Positions 8,995 through 17,024 of a DNA stretch of 64,000 bases are shown in pieces. Source of the DNA: Streptomyces sp. NBC_01723 (GTDB taxonomy: Bacteria > Actinomycetota > Actinomycetes > Streptomycetales > Streptomycetaceae); contig NZ_CP109171.1 in NCBI RefSeq assembly GCF_036246005.1, positions 3,894,001 to 3,958,000 of the forward strand, written 5' to 3'. Numbering within the stretch: the first letter of the stretch is position 1; each line of letters opens with the position of its first letter. The position numbers and the translations under genes were made by a program. The notes under the pieces were generated by a model. It saw only the letters and a program-made list of their open reading frames with translations. It made no database searches and was not told the origin of the DNA.

Positions 8995-11116
8995 GTGATT
9001 CCTTCGTGAGCTGGCCGAAGTCCGTGATCACGGGGGCGAGGTCCCCGCCGAGCCACAGGCGTTGCTGGTCCTGGTGGTGCGGCGAACCGGGGGTGCCGGA
9101 GGCGCCGTGGGGTACCGTCCAGCGGCTGTTCCCCCGGTCGGCCAGGTCCCAGACGTAGCGGGCGGCGGGGCCGCGGGCGGCTCGGTCGGTGACGCCGGGC
9201 ACGGGGGACGTGCACAGGACGCAGTCGTGGTCGCCGGAGAGCCGCGGGCCGGGTGCGGGGGTGGACGCGGTGTCCGGCAGCGCCCGCCAGGCGGCGAGGC
9301 GGTGGGTGTCGCCCCAGGTGCCGGCCGGGGGCCGCGCGGCGACCTCCTCCAGCGCGGCGCGGACGGCGGCGGCGCGGTCGATGCCGTACAGCTCCTCCGC
9401 GCGCAGCAGGTGCTCGAGGGCGTGTCCGACGCGCGGCACGAGCGCGAGCCACGGCTGGAGCACCTCGGGGTACGCGGGCGGCACGGACGCCGGGGCGAGG
9501 ACCGGGTGCGCCGCCAGCCGCCGTACGACGGCCGTGCGCACGGCGGCGTAGCGGGCCGCGTCGGCGCTGTCGGCGTCCATGTGCCGGTCCCAGGCCAGGA
9601 GTCGGTCGCGGAGGGCGGCGGCCTCGGGGGGCAGGCCGTCCAGGGTGGCGAGGAGGTCGAGGAGGGCGGCGGCCGACCCGAGGTGGGTGTCCATGTGGAT
9701 GGCCGGCATGTCCGCCGCCGACCAGCGCTCCTCCGTGGCGAGCAGGGCGGTGATGCGGTCGGCGCGGTGCGGCGGGGCGAACTCGATGCCGAGCGGGGTG
9801 GCGGGGCCGCGCTGGTTGGCCATCACGGCGACGCCGTCGGTGAGGCCGGCCCGGGGCGGGGTGTGCCAGCCGTCCCACTCGTGGCCGGGCTCCCAGGCGG
9901 GTACCGGGCGGAGGCGGTTGGCGTCCGGTCGTACCGGTACGCGTCCGGCCACCCGGTGCAGCAGCCCGCCCTCGGTGTCGGCGGCCTGCACCACGTTGAC
10001 CGGCTCCGCCCACGCGTCCAGGGCCCGGTCCACGTCGGCGACGCTGCGCGCGCGGAGCAGGGGCAGCAGGGCGCCGAAGCCGAGGTCGGCGGTGACGCGG
10101 GGCGGGTAGCGGAGGCTGAGGGCGGCCGGGGTGCCGTCGTCGAGGCCCTCGGGGCCGCCGGCGATCACCGGGCCACGGTCGGTCTCGATGACCTCCACCT
10201 CTACGGTCTCCTCGGCCTTCTCCCCCGGCTCCCCCGGCTCCCCCGCGACCCGGATCAGTTCGGTGTGCCGGGCGGCGCGGTGCCAGGTGCCGTCGGGACC
10301 CAGGGCCTCGACTCCGGCGCCGGTGCGGCGCAGTCGCTCCTGGTACAGGTCCTGGTAGTCGGACATCGCGTTGGTGATGGCCCAGGCGACCGTTCCGGTG
10401 TGGCCGAAGTGGGCGATGCCGGGGACGCCGGGGACGGCGAGGCCGACGACGTCGAACTCCGGGCAGGACAGGTGGATCTGCTGGTAGACGCCGGGGTCCT
10501 CGATCCAGCGGTGCGGGTCGCCCGCGATGATCGCGTGCCCGGTCGTGGTCCGGTCGCCGCTGACCAGCCAGCCGTTGCTGCCGGCGGTGCCCGGGCCGTC
10601 GGTGGCGAAGAGGGCGACGGCCTCCGGGCCGAGACGGGTGGTGATGTGCTCGCGCCAGAGCTTGGCGGGGAAGCCGGCGAAGAGGATGTGCGTGGCGAGC
10701 CAGACCGCGAGCGGGGTCCAGGGTTCCCAGCGGCCGGGGGTGAGGCCGGTGCGGGTGAATTCGGGGGCGTGGGGGCGGGCCGTGTCGGCGGTGGTTCCCG
10801 GTTCGGCGAGGCCCTCGTTCACACCGTCGACGTACGACCGCACCCACGCGGCCGTCTCCGGGTCGTTCTTCTCCAGGGCCGCGTAGCAGCGGCGGGCGGT
10901 GTCGGCGAGGCGTGCCCGCCGGGCGAGGCGGTCCCACGAGAGGGCCTCGGGGCCGAGGAAGGACGCGGAGGTGCCCTGGGCGCGGTGCCGTTCGACCTCC
11001 AGCTGCCAGGCCCGGTCCCGGGCGGTCACGCGGCCCTGGGCGCGGGCGAGTTCGTCCGCGCTGTCCGCGCGCAGGTGGGGGATCCCCCAGGCGTCGCGGT
11101 ATGTCTCGGCGCTCAC
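8987..11116 (-). CDS. Penicillin acylase-family amidase, iron-box controlled
   Basis: 709 residues from GTG 11116. The N-terminal part TYRDAWGIPHLRADSADELARAQGRVTARDRAWQLEVERHR is typical of the alpha chain. The autocatalytic site is GSNGWLVSG, whose Ser would become the N-terminal nucleophile of the beta chain, followed by IIAGDPHR and the conserved VPGIAHFGHTGTVAWAITN. No signal peptide is seen, unlike secreted penicillin acylases, so a cytosolic amidase is likely. It begins about 20 nt downstream of a perfect iron box and heads a four-gene coupled operon. Likely substrates are amide-bearing siderophores or acyl donors (inference). Confidence 0.9.
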   Translation of the reverse strand: MSAETYRDAWGIPHLRADSADELARAQGRVTARDRAWQLEVERHRAQGTSASFLGPEALSWDRLARRARLADTARRCYAALEKNDPETAAWVRSYVDGVNEGLAEPGTTADTARPHAPEFTRTGLTPGRWEPWTPLAVWLATHILFAGFPAKLWREHITTRLGPEAVALFATDGPGTAGSNGWLVSGDRTTTGHAIIAGDPHRWIEDPGVYQQIHLSCPEFDVVGLAVPGVPGIAHFGHTGTVAWAITNAMSDYQDLYQERLRRTGAGVEALGPDGTWHRAARHTELIRVAGEPGEPGEKAEETVEVEVIETDRGPVIAGGPEGLDDGTPAALSLRYPPRVTADLGFGALLPLLRARSVADVDRALDAWAEPVNVVQAADTEGGLLHRVAGRVPVRPDANRLRPVPAWEPGHEWDGWHTPPRAGLTDGVAVMANQRGPATPLGIEFAPPHRADRITALLATEERWSAADMPAIHMDTHLGSAAALLDLLATLDGLPPEAAALRDRLLAWDRHMDADSADAARYAAVRTAVVRRLAAHPVLAPASVPPAYPEVLQPWLALVPRVGHALEHLLRAEELYGIDRAAAVRAALEEVAARPPAGTWGDTHRLAAWRALPDTASTPAPGPRLSGDHDCVLCTSPVPGVTDRAARGPAARYVWDLADRGNSRWTVPHGASGTPGSPHHQDQQRLWLGGDLAPVITDFGQLTKESHA

Positions 11117-11136
11117 CCCTGTGCCTCTACTTTCCT

Positions 11137-11155
11137 TTAGGTTAGGCTCACCTAA
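11137..11155. promoter_or_regulatory. Iron box (DmdR/IdeR-type operator)
   Basis: TTAGGTTAGGCTCACCTAA is a textbook 19-bp DtxR-family operator with TTAGG/CCTAA arms. It lies between the divergent starts of the acylase operon (11116) and the siderophore-interacting protein (11200), so one site can repress both directions when Fe(II) is plentiful. Confidence 0.93.
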
Positions 11156-11199
11156 GTATTGCCGTGGTGGCCGAATAGTACGTGAAGGGTGAAGAAACG

Positions 11200-11925
11200 A
11201 TGGGGCAGGGGCGGGGTTGGGAGGGCGCGGTCCTCAAGCTGATGCGCGCGAAGGACTTCGAGTTCACGGTGACGGACGCGGAGGACGTGACCCCGGAGTT
11301 CCGGCGGCTGCGGCTGACCGACGGCGGCATGCTGGCGGCGACCGGGGTGCACCCGACGATGTGGGTGCGGCTGTGGTTCGAGAACGCGGGCAAGCCGCAC
11401 CAGCGGGGCTACACGCTGGTCGACCCGGACGCGGCGGCCGGCACCTTCAGCATGGAGTTCGCCCTGCACGAGGGGTGCGCGAGCGACTGGGCGCGGGCGG
11501 CGAAGCCGGGGGACACCATCGAGGCGACGGTCCAGGGAACCGGGTTCGACTTTCCGGAGCCCGCCCCCTCGCGTGTGTTCGCCGTCGCGGATCCGGCGTC
11601 GCTGCCCGCGCTGAACTCGCTGCTCGACGCGCTGGGGCCGGTGCCGGCGACGATCTGGTTCGAGGGGGACGCGGACGGGCTGCCCTTCCGTACGGACCCC
11701 GGGCGGCACGAGGTGCGGGCGGTGCCGCGCCGGGACGCGGGGGCGCATCTGGTGGCCCGGGTGAAGGAGGAGCTGCCGGAGCTGGTGCGGGGTGCCGGGG
11801 ACGAGCCGTACGTCTGGATCGCGTGCGACACGGCGACCACGCGGGCGCTGGCCTCGTACGCCCGTAAGGAGCTGGGGCTGCCCAAGCAGCGGGTGAACGC
11901 GCTGGGGTACTGGCGCGCGTCCTGA
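11200..11925 (+). CDS. Siderophore-interacting FAD-binding protein
   Basis: 241 residues from ATG 11200, with GGTGAAG 5 nt upstream; a GTG at 11182 is less well placed. HQRGYTLVDPDAAAG is the FAD-binding (Arg-x-Tyr-Thr) motif, SDWARAAKPGDTIE follows the family pattern, and the C-terminal WIACDTATTRALASYARKELG is the NAD(P)H/substrate-side signature of ViuB/SIP ferric-siderophore reductases. The protein is expected to release iron from imported siderophores in the cytosol. It is divergently transcribed from the acylase operon across the shared iron box. Confidence 0.93.
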   Translation: MGQGRGWEGAVLKLMRAKDFEFTVTDAEDVTPEFRRLRLTDGGMLAATGVHPTMWVRLWFENAGKPHQRGYTLVDPDAAAGTFSMEFALHEGCASDWARAAKPGDTIEATVQGTGFDFPEPAPSRVFAVADPASLPALNSLLDALGPVPATIWFEGDADGLPFRTDPGRHEVRAVPRRDAGAHLVARVKEELPELVRGAGDEPYVWIACDTATTRALASYARKELGLPKQRVNALGYWRAS

Positions 11926-11949
11926 GCCGGTACGCGCGATCATCGGGGC

Positions 11950-12540
11950 ATGGACGTCACACTGCACCTCGCCCAGGACCCCGAGGCCGACGAACTCCTC
12001 GGCCGCAGTCCCCTCGCCGCGCTCGTCGGCATGCTGCTCGACCAGCAAGTGCCGATGGAGTGGGCGTTCAAGGGGCCGTCGACCATCGCGCGGCGCATGG
12101 GCGCGGAGGACCTGGACGCGCACGACATCGCGGCGTACGACCCCGAGGGGTTCGCGGCGCTGCTCTCCGACAAGCCGGCCGTGCACCGGTACCCGGGATC
12201 GATGGCGGGGCGCATCCAGCAGCTGTGCCGGTACCTCGTGGAGACGTACGACGGTGACGCCGAGGGGGTGTGGCGGGGGATCGAGACGGGGGCGGAGCTG
12301 CTGAAGCGGCTCCAGGAGCTGCCGGGGTTCGGCAAGCAGAAGGCGCAGATCTTCCTGGCACTGCTGGGCAAGCAGCTGGGCGTACGGCCCGAGGGGTGGC
12401 GGGAGGCGGCCGGTGCGTACGGGGAGGCGGACGCGTTTCGCTCCGTCGCGGACATCACGGGGCCTGAGTCGCTGACGAAGGTGCGGGCGCACAAGCAGGA
12501 GATGAAGGCGGCGGCCAAGGCGAAGGCCGCCGGCACGTAG
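11950..12540 (+). CDS. HhH-GPD-type DNA glycosylase-like protein
   Basis: 196 residues. The N-terminal LVGMLLDQQVPMEWAFKGPSTIARRMG is typical of base-excision glycosylases. The helix-hairpin-helix lies at LQELPGFGKQKAQIFLALLGKQ near residues 119-140. After the hairpin, where classical members carry the catalytic Asp, the sequence reads GVRPEGWREAAGAYGEAD with no clear equivalent. There are no Fe-S cysteines. DNA repair is the likely role; activity is uncertain. It starts 24 nt after the siderophore-interacting gene on the same strand, so it could be read through from the iron-box promoter. Confidence 0.85.
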   Translation: MDVTLHLAQDPEADELLGRSPLAALVGMLLDQQVPMEWAFKGPSTIARRMGAEDLDAHDIAAYDPEGFAALLSDKPAVHRYPGSMAGRIQQLCRYLVETYDGDAEGVWRGIETGAELLKRLQELPGFGKQKAQIFLALLGKQLGVRPEGWREAAGAYGEADAFRSVADITGPESLTKVRAHKQEMKAAAKAKAAGT

Positions 12541-12847
12541 GGGTGGGATGCCTGCGGCGGCCTGTGGCTGCTTCGGCGGGGGTGCGCGTTGCGCGGTGTG
12601 CTGCGTCCTGGGTCGGGGTCGCGCCGGGGGGTGTCCGTCCTCGGAACGGCGCGAATCGGTCGGCCACAGAAGCGACGCTCGTTGTCGCGCCAACCGCCGC
12701 GGGCGGACACCCCCCGACACGACCCCTTCTCGCTGTACGCGGCTCTCCGCCGGCACCGCGGGCAGACGTGCGCCGGGCAGGTAGCCGTGTCAGTCCCGTG
12801 GACCGTCTCAAGTGGCGGGAGTGGCGGGGGCGTTCCCAGCATGGAGC
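12541..12847. other. Intergenic region with a wide inverted repeat
   Basis: No convincing gene is seen in these 307 nt. The notable structure is a 12-bp perfect inverted repeat GGGGGGTGTCCG (12626-12637) and CGGACACCCCCC (12704-12715) separated by 66 nt, with a smaller GCGAC/GTCGC hairpin inside. The downstream part probably carries the promoter of the HdeD-type gene. Confidence 0.55.
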
Positions 12848-13525
12848 ATGACCGAGCCACCGAGTGGGCCTCCCGGAGGGACGCCGTACGACGATCGCGG
12901 GGTGCACGCGCGGCACGGTGTGCGCGGCACCGGCGGCGGTCGGTCCGAGCCTGAGCCCGCGTTCGAGGGGCCCCTGCAACTGCTGTCCCGCGCCGCATGG
13001 CAGACCGTGCTGTTCACCGGCATCGCCTCACTGGTCCTCGGTGTGCTCGTCCTCGTGTGGCCCAGCGCCTCGCTGCGCGTCGCCGGCGTGCTCTTCGGGC
13101 TCTATCTCGTCGTCAGCGGCATCCTCCAGCTGGCCGCCGCCTTCGGCACGCACCGGACGACCTCACTGCGGGTGCTGGCGTTCATCAGCGGCGCCGTGTC
13201 GATCCTGCTGGGGCTGTTCTGCTTCCGCGGGCCCCTCCAGTCCGTGCTGCTGCTCGCGCTGTGGATCGGCATCGGCTGGCTGTTCCGCGGCGTCACCCAG
13301 ATCGTGGCCGCCGTGCACGACCCGGCGATGCCCGCGCGCGGCTGGCACGTCTTCCTCGGTGTCGTCACCGTGGTGGCCGGCATCGTCCTGATCGACTCGC
13401 CGGTCGAGTCGGCCTCCGTCCTCATGCTGGTCGGCGGCTGGTGGCTGGTCGTCGTCGGCCTCGTCGAGACCGTCACCTCGCTGCGGCTGCGCGGACGCGC
13501 GCGTCAGGCCCCGCACGAGCTGTGA
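12848..13525 (+). CDS. HdeD family (DUF308) membrane protein
   Basis: 225 residues from ATG 12848. A soluble Gly/Pro/Arg-rich N-terminus of about 45 residues is followed by six regularly spaced hydrophobic helices in three related pairs (for example IASLVLGVLVLVWPSASLRVAGVLFGLYLVVSGILQL). The ASLRVAG and RxxxI-W-x-GxGWLFRG motifs match DUF308/HdeD proteins, linked in E. coli to acid stress and of unknown mechanism in Streptomyces. It stands alone; the next gene starts 82 nt on. Confidence 0.88.
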   Translation: MTEPPSGPPGGTPYDDRGVHARHGVRGTGGGRSEPEPAFEGPLQLLSRAAWQTVLFTGIASLVLGVLVLVWPSASLRVAGVLFGLYLVVSGILQLAAAFGTHRTTSLRVLAFISGAVSILLGLFCFRGPLQSVLLLALWIGIGWLFRGVTQIVAAVHDPAMPARGWHVFLGVVTVVAGIVLIDSPVESASVLMLVGGWWLVVVGLVETVTSLRLRGRARQAPHEL

Positions 13526-13607
13526 ACGGCGCCCGTGCCTACGCCGAGCGGGCGGTTCTCATACCCGGCGCGATGGACCGCGTACGCCGGGCGGGGACAC
13601 GAGTGAC

Positions 13608-13931
13608 GTGAGCCCCGCACCGCACGCCGTCACCGCACGCGCCGGGCGCACCGCCTGGCTGCGGGTGCTCGTGCTGCTGCTCGCCCTGGTCGTGCCCTGC
13701 GCGCACGCCACGGCCGAGGCGGTGTCCACCGCGACGGTGGCCGCCGGGACGGTGGGGGAGTACGACCAGGTCGACAGCGCGCTGCGCGCTCCCGTGCGCG
13801 GTGAGCGGCGGGCCGGGCCGGAGCGGCCCGTGGTCCGGCGGGCGGCACGCCGTGCGCGCTGCGCACCCTCTGTTCCGACCGCGCCCGCGTCCCGCGCGCG
13901 CGGGACGCGCTCCGTGGTTCTGCGCTGCTGA
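13608..13931 (+). CDS. Small exported or membrane-anchored protein
   Basis: 107 residues from GTG 13608 with a weak SD. The N-terminal WLRVLVLLLALVVPCAHATAEA resembles a signal peptide, possibly a lipoprotein-like one with Cys near residue 31. Basic, Pro/Arg-rich mature sequence follows, ending SVVLRC. I do not recognise a family; the layout resembles short secreted hypothetical proteins common in streptomycetes. GC bias in codon position 3 supports coding. It is followed after 52 nt by another small gene. Confidence 0.55.
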   Translation: MSPAPHAVTARAGRTAWLRVLVLLLALVVPCAHATAEAVSTATVAAGTVGEYDQVDSALRAPVRGERRAGPERPVVRRAARRARCAPSVPTAPASRARGTRSVVLRC

Positions 13932-13983
13932 CGGGACTGGGCTCCAGCAGCACGGAATCCCGTACACGGAGACAGGAGCAGTC

Positions 13984-14118
13984 ATGCCCAACGACCCCTA
14001 CGCCGTCCTGCGCGCCCTCCTGCGTGCCGAGGCCGCCCGCAGTACCCCCAAGTCCGGCCACGCGCCGCAGGCTCCGGCCGAACGGCCGCTCCCCACGCGG
14101 GAAGGGAGCCGCGGCTGA
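13984..14118 (+). CDS. 44-residue hypothetical protein
   Basis: ATG 13984 is preceded by GGAGACAGGAG. The peptide begins MPNDPYAVLRALLRAEAARS, an amphipathic helix, and ends in a Pro-rich tail. No function is apparent. The IS element inserted about 100 nt downstream leaves this gene intact. Confidence 0.55.
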   Translation: MPNDPYAVLRALLRAEAARSTPKSGHAPQAPAERPLPTREGSRG

Positions 14119-14227
14119 GGCGACGGACCGGGCGGTGGAGGCGGGTTCGGGACCGCCTCCGTCGCCGGCGGCACGCCCGCCTTCCCGATTGATCCCCTTT
14201 ACGGCGTCATTTCCAGCGCCGCACTAG

Positions 14228-15063
14228 AGGTTGTCCCGTAACCGGTGGTGCTGCTGGTGCGTTGGTCGGGCATGGGTGGGGTGATCTCAGCAGATGATCC
14301 GAAGTGGATCGAGCCGTTTGCGGGTCTGACCGAGGTGCAGTTTGCGAGGCTGGTGGCACTGGTACGGCGCCGAGGTGGCGACGTTCAGCGTGGCCGGCCA
14401 TGGCGGCTGTCGCTCGAAGACCGGGTGTTGCTGGTGGCGACGTACTGGCGCACGAACCTCACGTTGCGGCAGGTGGCGCCGTTGTTCGGAGTCTCGAAGT
14501 CCGCTGCCGACCGCATCTTGGACCATCTCGCACCGCTGCTGGCCATCTCGCCCGCGCGGCGGCCGCGCAAGGACACCGTCTACATCGTCGACGGCACTCT
14601 GGTGCCCACCCGCGACCGCAGTGTCGCCGCGTCCAGCAAGAACTACCGGTACTCGACCAATCTGCAGGTCGTCATCGACGCCAACAGCCGCCTGGTCGTG
14701 GCCATCGGTCTCCCGCTGCCCGGCAGCCGCAACGACTGCCGGGCCTTCACCGAGTCCGGCATCGATCGGGCCTGCCGCGGCGCCCCGACCCTTGCCGACG
14801 GCGGCTACCAAGGCACCGGCCTCCTGATCCCGCACCGCAAACGACGAGGCCAGAGCCACCTCAGCCCCTCGCAGGAGGCAGAGAACGCCGTCCATCGCCG
14901 GGCACGAGCGCGCGTGGAACACGCCCTGTCGCGGTTGAAGAACTGGAAGATCCTGCGGGACTGCCGACTCAAGGGCGACGGAGTTCACCAGGCCATGCTC
15001 GGCATCGCCCGACTGCACAACCTGGCCCTCACTGGATAACTCACACTCCATACGGGACAACCT
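14228..15063 (+). mobile_element. IS5-family insertion sequence, complete
   Basis: An 836-bp element with 13-bp perfect terminal inverted repeats AGGTTGTCCCGTA (14228-14240) and TACGGGACAACCT (15051-15063). It is flanked by CTAG at 14224-14227 and 15064-15067, consistent with a 4-bp target duplication of the YTAR type used by IS5 relatives. One transposase frame fills it. Intact ends and frame suggest a recent or still active copy. It sits in an intergenic gap and breaks no gene. Confidence 0.93.
14245..15039 (+). CDS. IS5-family DDE transposase (DDE_Tnp_4)
   Basis: Up to 264 residues from GTG 14245; ATG 14272 is an alternative. The N-terminal LTEVQFARLVALVRRRG and LSLEDRVLLVATYWRTNLTLRQVAPLFGVSKSAADRILDHL form the HTH-like helical domain. 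The DDE catalytic residues are visible in YIVDGTL, TLADGGYQG and RARVEHALSRLKNWKILRDCR. No frameshift is needed, unlike two-frame IS5 subgroups. Codon bias is slightly softer than in neighbouring genes, as expected for a mobile gene. Confidence 0.94.
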   Translation: MVLLVRWSGMGGVISADDPKWIEPFAGLTEVQFARLVALVRRRGGDVQRGRPWRLSLEDRVLLVATYWRTNLTLRQVAPLFGVSKSAADRILDHLAPLLAISPARRPRKDTVYIVDGTLVPTRDRSVAASSKNYRYSTNLQVVIDANSRLVVAIGLPLPGSRNDCRAFTESGIDRACRGAPTLADGGYQGTGLLIPHRKRRGQSHLSPSQEAENAVHRRARARVEHALSRLKNWKILRDCRLKGDGVHQAMLGIARLHNLALTG

Positions 15064-15113
15064 CTAGGGCGCCATGGCTGCGCCCGCAACGTCCGGGCCG
15101 GTAGGCTTTCCGT

Positions 15114-15410
15114 GTGATCTTCAAGCGCATCGGAAACGGCCGGCCGTACCCCGACCACGGCCGGGAAAGCACCCGGCAGTGGGCGGACGTCGCTCCGCGT
15201 CCGGTCCGCCTCGATCAGCTCGTGACGACCAAGGGCCAGCTCGATCTGGAAACCCTCCTCGCCGAGGACTCCACCTTCTACGGCGACCTCTTCGCGCACG
15301 TCGTGAAGTGGCAGGGCGATCTGTATCTGGAGGACGGTCTGCACCGCGCGGTGCGCGCCGCGCTCCAGCAGCGGCAGGTGCTGCACGCGCGGGTTCTCGA
15401 ACTCGACTGA
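15114..15410 (+). CDS. Small VapB-like conserved protein
   Basis: 98 residues from GTG 15114. MIFKRIGNGRPYPDHG, then PRPVRLDQLVTTKGQLDLETLLAEDSTFYGDLFAHVVKWQGDLYLEDGLHRAVRAALQQRQVLHARVL. The EDGLHRAVRAAL segment resembles ParB/Srx-like folds, and such proteins are often labelled VapB-type antitoxins. No toxin gene is adjacent, so a toxin-antitoxin role is doubtful. Coding potential is strong. The IS lies 50 nt upstream and may have altered its promoter. Confidence 0.8.
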   Translation: MIFKRIGNGRPYPDHGRESTRQWADVAPRPVRLDQLVTTKGQLDLETLLAEDSTFYGDLFAHVVKWQGDLYLEDGLHRAVRAALQQRQVLHARVLELD

Positions 15411-15496
15411 CCCTTTCGGGTTGCCTTGCGGCGAACCACGGAACGTCTACTGATCATCTAATAGGCATCGCCGTCCCGGCGCACTACGCTGCGCCC

Positions 15497-16138
15497 ATGA
15501 GCATGCTGACTCCTCCCGGCATGGGTGGCCAGTACAAGATCACGGGGGACAAGTACCCCCGGATGCGCCCGGCCCGGCGACGCGGCAGGCTCGCGTTCCT
15601 CGGCGTCGCGTGCGTCACCGTCCTCGGCGTGCTCGGCTGGGGCACGCTCCAGCTCGTGGACGTCTTCACCGGCGGCGACAAGGCCTCGGCGGCCGGTGCC
15701 GCGGGGTGTGTCACCGCGTCCGCGAGGACGAGCGCCGCGCCCGCCGCGGCCAAGCTCCCGAAGCCCGGTCAGGTCACCGTCAACGTCCTCAACGCGACGA
15801 CCCGCGGCGGGCTCGCGCAGAAGACCGCCGACGAGCTGAAGAAGCGCGGCTTCCGCATCGGCGACGTGAGCAACGCGCCCAAGGAGTACGACAAGAAGGT
15901 CGACGGCACGGGCCTCCTGCTCGGCCCGGCCGCCTCCCTGAAGAGTTCGCTCACCGTGCTCGGCACCCAGTTGGCCGGTGCCGAACCGCGCGTCGAAGCG
16001 GCCCGCAAGGGCGCCGAGGTCGACCTGATCATCGGCAACGCCTTCAAGGGGCTGGCGAAGCCGGCGGCCGCCGACGCGGCGCTGACCCGGCTGAGCGCGC
16101 CGCAGCCGACCCCCACCGCGGAGAAGAAGAGCTGCTGA
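15497..16138 (+). CDS. LytR C-terminal (LytR_C) domain membrane protein
   Basis: 213 residues from ATG 15497. A short basic cytoplasmic N-terminus is followed by one transmembrane helix (LAFLGVACVTVLGVLGWGTLQLV, about residues 35-57) and an extracytoplasmic part. GQVTVNVLNATTRGGLAQKTADELKKRGFRIGDVSNAP is the core of the LytR_C domain found at the C-terminus of LCP enzymes. The LCP catalytic domain itself is absent. A cell-envelope role is inferred. The gene ends in repeats and a hairpin shared with the convergent upp gene. Confidence 0.85.
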   Translation: MSMLTPPGMGGQYKITGDKYPRMRPARRRGRLAFLGVACVTVLGVLGWGTLQLVDVFTGGDKASAAGAAGCVTASARTSAAPAAAKLPKPGQVTVNVLNATTRGGLAQKTADELKKRGFRIGDVSNAPKEYDKKVDGTGLLLGPAASLKSSLTVLGTQLAGAEPRVEAARKGAEVDLIIGNAFKGLAKPAAADAALTRLSAPQPTPTAEKKSC

Positions 16139-16151
16139 GCCGCCCTGAGGT

Positions 16152-16212
16152 CTGCTGAGCGGCCCTGGAGGGTGGCTGCTGAGCGGCCCTGGAGGGTGGC
16201 TGCTGAGCGGCC
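16152..16212. repeat. 24-bp tandem repeat, 2.5 copies
   Basis: Unit CTGCTGAGCGGCCCTGGAGGGTGG at 16152-16175 and 16176-16199, with a partial third copy to 16212. It lies in the 3' gap between the LytR_C gene and upp. Confidence 0.85.
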
Positions 16213-16237
16213 TTGCGGGTAGTACTCGGCCGCTCAG
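16203..16237. terminator. Bidirectional terminator between LytR_C gene and upp
   Basis: CTGAGCGGCC (16203-16212) pairs perfectly with GGCCGCTCAG (16228-16237) around a 15-nt loop, between two convergent genes. Confidence 0.6.
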
Positions 16238-16249
16238 TACACGCGGGTG

Positions 16250-16885
16250 CTACTCGGCCGCTCCGTACATGCGGTCGCCCGCGTCGCCGAGGCCCGGGAC
16301 GATGTAGCCCTGCTCGTTCAGACGCTCGTCCACCGAGGCCGTCACCACGGTCACCGGGGTGCCGGCCAGCTCGCGCTCCATCAGCTCGACACCCTCGGGG
16401 GCCGCGAGCAGCACCACGGCCGTCACGTCGTCGGCGCCGCGCTTGATCAGCTCCCGGATCGACGCGACCAGGGTGCCGCCGGTGGCCAGCATCGGGTCCA
16501 GGACGTACACCTGGCGACCGGACAGGTCCTCCGGCATGCGGGTCGCGTAGGTGGAGGCCTGGAGCGTCTCCTCGTTGCGGATCATGCCGAGGAAGCCCAC
16601 CTCCGCGGTCGGCAGCAGCCGGACCATGCCGTCGAGCATGCCGAGGCCGGCCCGCAGGATCGGCACCACCAGCGGGCGCGGGTGGGAGAGCTTGACGCCC
16701 GTGGTCTGCGAGACCGGCGTGCGGATGTCGACCTGTTCGGTGCGCACGTCGCGCGTGGCCTCGTAGGCGAGCAGGGTGACCAGCTCGTCGGCGAGGCGGC
16801 GGAAGGTCGCGGAGTCGGTGCGCTGGTCGCGCAGCGTGGTGAGCTTGTGGGCGACCAGGGGGTGGTCGACGACGTGGAGACGCAT
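16250..16885 (-). CDS. upp: Uracil phosphoribosyltransferase
   Basis: 211 residues from ATG 16885. Cytosolic salvage enzyme converting uracil and PRPP to [43 protein letters not shown] and the PRPP loop [12 protein letters not shown] (near residue 130) are diagnostic, and the C-terminal [11 protein letters not shown] forms the uracil-binding end. Length is normal for the family. About 27 nt resembling its 3' end are repeated just past the stop codon. Monocistronic. Confidence 0.97.
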   Translation of the reverse strand: MRLHVVDHPLVAHKLTTLRDQRTDSATFRRLADELVTLLAYEATRDVRTEQVDIRTPVSQTTGVKLSHPRPLVVPILRAGLGMLDGMVRLLPTAEVGFLGMIRNEETLQASTYATRMPEDLSGRQVYVLDPMLATGGTLVASIRELIKRGADDVTAVVLLAAPEGVELMERELAGTPVTVVTASVDERLNEQGYIVPGLGDAGDRMYGAAE

Positions 16886-17024
16886 GTCCCCCACAGTAAC
16901 CGGGCCCCGTGGGGCCGTCGTCCCCGCGGCGGGCAAGCCACCGGACCTCCGCGCCACTCATTCACCGGAGTCAAACCGCCCGGGCGGGGGAAGGTGGGAG
17001 GGACGGAGACTGGGTGGTGAGACT

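Noticed and set aside
7113..11925. Complete siderophore biosynthetic cluster
   Set aside because: No NIS synthetase, NRPS, lysine/ornithine hydroxylase or decarboxylase is present.
15114..15410. Toxin-antitoxin system
   Set aside because: Only a VapB-like small protein is seen; no PIN-domain or other toxin is adjacent.
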